Assembly (NCBI GenBank): GCA_037447655.1 | Contig: JBBHKE010000843.1 | Span: 124,001 to 188,000 of the forward strand | DNA: 64,000 bases | Direction of reading: 5' to 3' | Origin: Zygnema cylindricum | Lineage: Eukaryota > Streptophyta > Zygnematophyceae > Zygnematales > Zygnemataceae | In this document: positions 59,840 through 64,000 of the stretch, piece by piece | Layout: each line of letters begins with the position of its first letter | Position numbering within the stretch: the stretch's first letter is position 1 | The notes under the pieces: model-generated | The model's database searches: none | Seen by the model: the letters and a program-made list of their open reading frames with translations, nothing else | What the model was told of the DNA's origin: nothing | Made by a program: the position numbers and the translations under genes

Positions 59840-60876
59840 TGCAACTCTGAGACCTCCATAGGACCTCAGAGTAGGCAGCTCACACGAAGCCTCTAGGATA
59901 ACCCTTACCCCTTTGTGTTTCAGCAAAAATAACTGCCACCCTGGCAGTCAAAAACTCTGACCACCTACACCCTTGTAAAGGGAAGACTCCCCTGAGTCGT
60001 TAGCAAAAAGAATCTCTGAATTTGCTCTCTTGAGCAGTAAGTTATAAAGGGTCAAAATTGACCTTTTGTATAGATGCTCTCTAGGAGAGAGGGTCCAATC
60101 TATCAAGTTTTTCTAAGTCTTATTTCTCTCTAAAACTCTATCTACTGAAGTACAACACCAATTATAATAGTGTATCGTACCTAAAGGTACAGGTGCCGTT
60201 GTACTTTATGTACGACCATTGTACGACATGGCCAAAAAGTCGACACATGTCATTTTTGAATTCGTTCATGGAATCCTCGGAGATGTCGTAATCCAATGTG
60301 ATTGTGCCACGTGGCGATTGATGTGACGTCGACTGCAAACCGCCAAAAACCTATTGCGCGATCTCGGCATGCTTCGCGGCCGTCCGATTAAGCTAGATTA
60401 TCATTGTGGCCGTCATAAAAATACTTGCGCAATATTTGTTTCGCCTTTGAAACAAAATGCGCGGTATCCGTTTCGGATGTGCCGTACGCCGTAAACTACA
60501 AACTGTATCTATGTCTAAATTTCCCGTTGAACAAAGATAGCGGACGTGTTAACATTTAAATAACTATCAAACCATATATCATATATCTCTGGTTTAGACT
60601 CGTTGGCTAAGGCTACCAGCTACCGCCTTATTTGGCGGACGGCAGGTATCTGGTTCAAATCTTGGGGCCGCCAAGTTTATTTTGTAAAAATCTACTAACC
60701 TAATATATGTCCCCGTCGGGATAGCATAGGTGGCCATGGCTCTATCTCCCTTTCCAACTCTTAGTGACTGCGACAAGTGTGGGAGCTGGAGAGAGGAGTT
60801 AGAGGTAGACTGCCTCTGCTTCTTTTCCGCGTTTTACAAAACCTAGAAAATACTAAAATAACATTTAATTTCTACA
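59840..60876 (-). mobile_element. Solo LTR of a copia family
   Basis: On the minus strand it starts TGTAGAAATT and ends ...GTTGCA (plus-strand TGCAAC at 59840). Flanking gtact/gtatt is a 4-of-5 target duplication, and no polypurine tract or internal region adjoins it. It shares scattered blocks with the LTR at 61331-62301 (agaagcctctagg-like, tacgaccattgtacgacat, gtcgccacgtggc-like, ggccatggctctat). Confidence 0.72.
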
Positions 60877-61330
60877 GTATTTGCCTACCAAGTCATCGTT
60901 CAACACATTATTTGTACTCTTTGCACACGACTTGTTTTCAACACCAGCTTATTTTTTAGGGTTCCTGTTTTTTTAGTATGACAAAAATCCGCTGCCCGAA
61001 ATAGTGTGACGAAAGAACGTCACGAAATAACTTTTGGATTTTAAGTTGGATTTTGGTATGCTCTGACTCGCATCATTCTATTACGTGATTGTGATGTTTT
61101 TAAAGAGCCCACACACAAGTTGAATCCCTTTGTTATTGCCTTGAGGTGAACCGAATGCACCTTTGGTTAAGACTATGTCATTATTTGTTATTGAGTTAAC
61201 GTGGTGATCAAGTTTGGTGAAGAAAGCTTGCCAAAATTTAATGTACTGATTGAGCTGAAAATTCCCATGTGATCAATAGCAACTGACATCTTCAAACACT
61301 TCCGCAAAAAATAAGAGTCATAGGAGGAGG
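60877..61330. other. Intergenic, nothing recognised
   Basis: AT-rich sequence between two LTRs; no gene or element supported. Confidence 0.5.
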
Positions 61331-62301
61331 TGCAATTATGTGACCTCCATTGGTGCACAGAATGAGCAGCTTACTTGAAGCCTCTAGGTTAATTTAAAGT
61401 GTCTCGCTTTCTTTCCCAGCAACTGGCACCTTGGTAGACAAAGATTATGACTACCTTCACCCCTGTGAAGGTTGGACTCTCCTGAGCCCAATGCAAAAAA
61501 AATTGTCAAAAACGACCAACCAGACGATTCATTTTTAAATGGTAAAGATGTCAGTTTTTATACAAGCTCTATAAGAGAGAGGCGGCTATCTACCACAACA
61601 CTAATTCCAAAACCCCTCTCTAAGCCCCTTACTACTGGTGTAAGGATCCAATCAAATGAGTGTACAGTACAGGGTGGTACTATTATTGATGTACTTCCTA
61701 TACGACCATTGTACGACATAGCCATAGAGGGGGGGTCTGTCTGTTCTGGACTTGCCTCTGAGTTTCCCACAAATCGTGTACTTGAAAGATGTGTCGCCAC
61801 GTGGCATTGGGTGACATAACGTCCAAAAGCGGCCAAAATGACTATTTCGCAATGGCGGTTTGAATAAGAGCCGCCCGATGTTAGCCCACATTTAACACAA
61901 GCCGTCCAAATTAGTCGACCGCGAGTCTATATAAATACTTTAAGTATTTCTATGTTACAGTGCTATAATTCCGTTAATAGACTTAATGTAGCTGTATAAA
62001 TTTAAATAGTTATCACACACTATATGTTAGGGCAACGCTATTGCCTACCGGCCACTTTAACGAATTAAAGGGACCACGATCAAATCCTTGGTCCGTTAGC
62101 CTTTTTGCTAAAGGCTAGTCTACCTTATTTCTTTTGGCTGCTTAGGAAGCCATGGCTCTATTTCTCTCTGACCGGTCTTCAATGACTGCAACAAGTATGG
62201 CAACTAGGGAGAGAGAGAGAGCGAAGCCTAACTATCAATTAGGTCTCTTTTAATTTTTTTATCCTAACCTAGAAAATACAACAAAACCTTAGATTTCAAC
62301 A
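61331..62301 (-). repeat. 3' LTR of minus-strand copia element
   Basis: Begins TGTTGAAATCTAAGG on the minus strand immediately after the polypurine tract AAAATATAGGGAG. The far end is placed at tgcaattatg by comparison with the solo LTR at 59840. Confidence 0.75.
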
Positions 62302-64000
62302 CTCCCTATATTTTCTAGTCACTCTTTTTTTTTAATCCACACCGTTTTCTGAGATGGAACTGGCTTTGTCAGCATTTCTGCCACCATTTCCCCATCAGGT
62401 TTATACTCCAAACTTACAATTTTGTTTTCAACCTTATCTCTCACAAAGCTCAGTCTAATATCTATATGCTTGGCTTTGAAATGATTTTTGGATTAGTTGC
62501 AATAGCAATGGCTGCTTGATTATCACAAAACACTCTCTGAGACCCAACCTTCATAAGACCAAGTTTTTGCAAGAGAGACTTCACCCACATTAAATATTTG
62601 ACAGCTGAACAAGTGCCTATGTACTTAGCCTCCATAGGGGACTGAGCAACCACTTTTTGTTGCTTACTGCTTCAACAGGCACCATTCAAAACAAACAAAA
62701 CATATCTAGATGTGCACCTCCTTATAGGAGCAACCCCATAGCTGGCATCACTCCAAGTTGTGAAGTCAATGTCATCAAATATCTCCTAACCCTCTTGGTC
62801 GCTTTCCAGTCTTACTTTCTAGGATTATTAAGACTCCAACTGAGTACCCTAACTGCTGCAGCTATGTCGGGCCTGGTAAAATTCATGAAATAAATTAAAC
62901 TTCCTACGACCTGTGTGTAAGGAATTCATTTGATAAAGTGTCACTCTTCAAGACTCATTACATCATCAACGATGAATACACCTCCTTCAACACTCCTATC
63001 GCTTACTTTGTTCAAGTCTACGGGAGTGGTACACCTGTTTGTTTTATTTATCTGAAGTTTTTCTGACATCTTTCCGGTGGCCTCTTTCTGATTCAATCTG
63101 ATTACTTTTTTCTCTCTATCCCTTTTCATTTGAATTCCTACAATGTATTTTGCCTCCCTGAAATCTTTCATGTCAAATCTGCTTCTTAAACCTTTCATTA
63201 GCTTATTGATCTTTTCCATATACTTACTCAATACCAGCAAATCATCTACATAGATGGCTATAAAAATGACCTCCTCTTCATTTTCAAATATATAATTAGA
63301 ATGGCCAGAGCTCAATTTTGACATATCCCAGATTGATTAGGAATTCATCCATTTTAATTCTTCCATTTTTTTGTTCCATTCTCTGGGCGCCTGTTACGGT
63401 CTCTATAGTGACTTGATAAGTGTGCAAAATTTGCTCTCCTCTGCTTTCTCTACAAATCCTTCCGGCTGCCTCATAATGATCTCTTCCTTTAGCTCACCAT
63501 TGAGAAAGGCAGGCTTGATATCCATCTGATGAATTTCCATGTCTTCCACAGCTGTTAGACTGAGGAGCATCCTTACAAAGGGAAAGCGTACTACCGGTGC
63601 AAAAGTTTTTTCATAGTTGATCCTTTTCTTTTGAGTAAAGCCCTTTGCTACCAACCTATCGTTCTACCGTTCAATGATATTATCTGGGTTCAGTTTTAGT
63701 TTAAACACCCATTTACATCCAATTGGTTTTTTGTCTGGAGGACGGTCCACTAACTCCCATTTATCTGCTTTTATAATAGGAGTCATTTCATCATTGATGG
63801 CCTTAATCCATCTATCCCTTTCTAGACTGTTCACTGCTTTTGAATTTGTCAGTGGTGCATCAGGATGTGATAATTTAGTTACCTTGTGAAATGCCTGCTT
63901 TTCTTGAAGCCTTTTGCTGTTATTTCGGCCTCCTTCAAATTCAGAAGCTGGAATGTAGGGTAGACTTGAGTTCCCCCGACTATTTCATCTGCTCCCCTAT
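62302..64000 (-). pseudogene. Ty1/copia pol (RT and RNase H), truncated by window end
   Basis: Minus strand, from 64000 downwards: the hinge before RT (KWELVDRPPDKKPIGCKWVFKLK), then RT blocks VAKGFTQKKRINYEKTFAPV and MEIHQMDIKPAFLNGELKEE at 63403-63654. IYVDDLLVLS follows with an intact YVDD at about 63250, then GLRSRFDMKDF. RNase H has SPMEAKYIGTCSAVKYLMW and CDNQAAIAIATNP at 62490-62650. The pol end VAEMLTKPVP runs to the polypurine tract. Frameshifts and stops separate the blocks, so it is not intact, though better preserved than the other copies here. Its 5' half and 5' LTR lie beyond the window. Confidence 0.9.

Noticed and set aside
60592-60675. tRNA-like B-box (ggttcaaatct) with a loose A-box, and a similar spot near 62090
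   Set aside because: No acceptor or anticodon stem can be formed, and both lie inside related LTR sequences.
1-64000. Bacterial-type defence, phage or CRISPR systems
   Set aside because: Intron-split plant-type genes and retrotransposons dominate; no direct-repeat/spacer arrays or prokaryotic operons seen.

Overview
The window looks like nuclear DNA of a repeat-rich streptophyte, either a charophyte-type green alga or an early-diverging land plant. Evidence for this: split genes with GT-AG introns, a chimeric FAS1/hydroxyproline-rich cell-wall protein, an ALOG-domain exon, and a complete-looking DET1 photomorphogenesis regulator, all embedded in decayed Ty1/copia elements, a LINE-like relic and many non-coding inverted-repeat elements. 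No bacterial operon, CRISPR array, rRNA or convincing tRNA gene was seen. The species is inference; no marker in the sequence fixes it.

Layout. 1-3090 (+): 3' part of a FAS1 cell-wall glycoprotein gene carrying a ~1.4 kb PSPPTTVT minisatellite. 4125-4438: small inverted-repeat element. 5665-17291: LTR/internal/LTR/internal/LTR array of one decayed Ty1/copia family, with a shared nested antisense fragment and a purine-rich insertion broken by a 10-N gap. 17860-18570 (-): ALOG-domain exon between ~100-bp direct repeats. 20237-21196 (-): intact alpha/beta hydrolase. 21761-22767: two near-identical ~493-bp MITEs head to head, a ~1 kb palindrome. 23430-25090: dead copia pol. 27540-28740 (-): dead LINE-like reverse transcriptase. 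28711-31624: mosaic of non-coding TIR elements, one holding a hAT-like MITE with a perfect 8-bp target duplication.

31625-36433 and 41297-45121 are two copies of a segmental duplication. Each carries a two-exon gene for a ~117-residue hydrophobic protein with a charged tail, facing the 3' end of DET1. In the second copy DET1 is essentially complete and runs on the minus strand from 55028 to 45052. In the first copy only the last 23 codons of DET1 remain, ending at an assembly gap. The DET1 homologue keeps all recognisable family blocks but carries a ~450-residue Gly/Ser/Arg/His-rich insertion in its central linker, has a probable GC-AG first intron, and lacks one identifiable exon.

56221-60876: more TIR elements (one with a 4 x 75-bp tandem array) and a solo LTR with a near-perfect 5-bp target duplication. 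61331-64000 (-): 3' LTR plus RNase H and reverse transcriptase of a copia element that continues beyond the window.

Regulatory inference is limited. Telo-box-like motifs lie in the DET1 upstream region, and polypurine/polypyrimidine tracts sit in or beside several introns.
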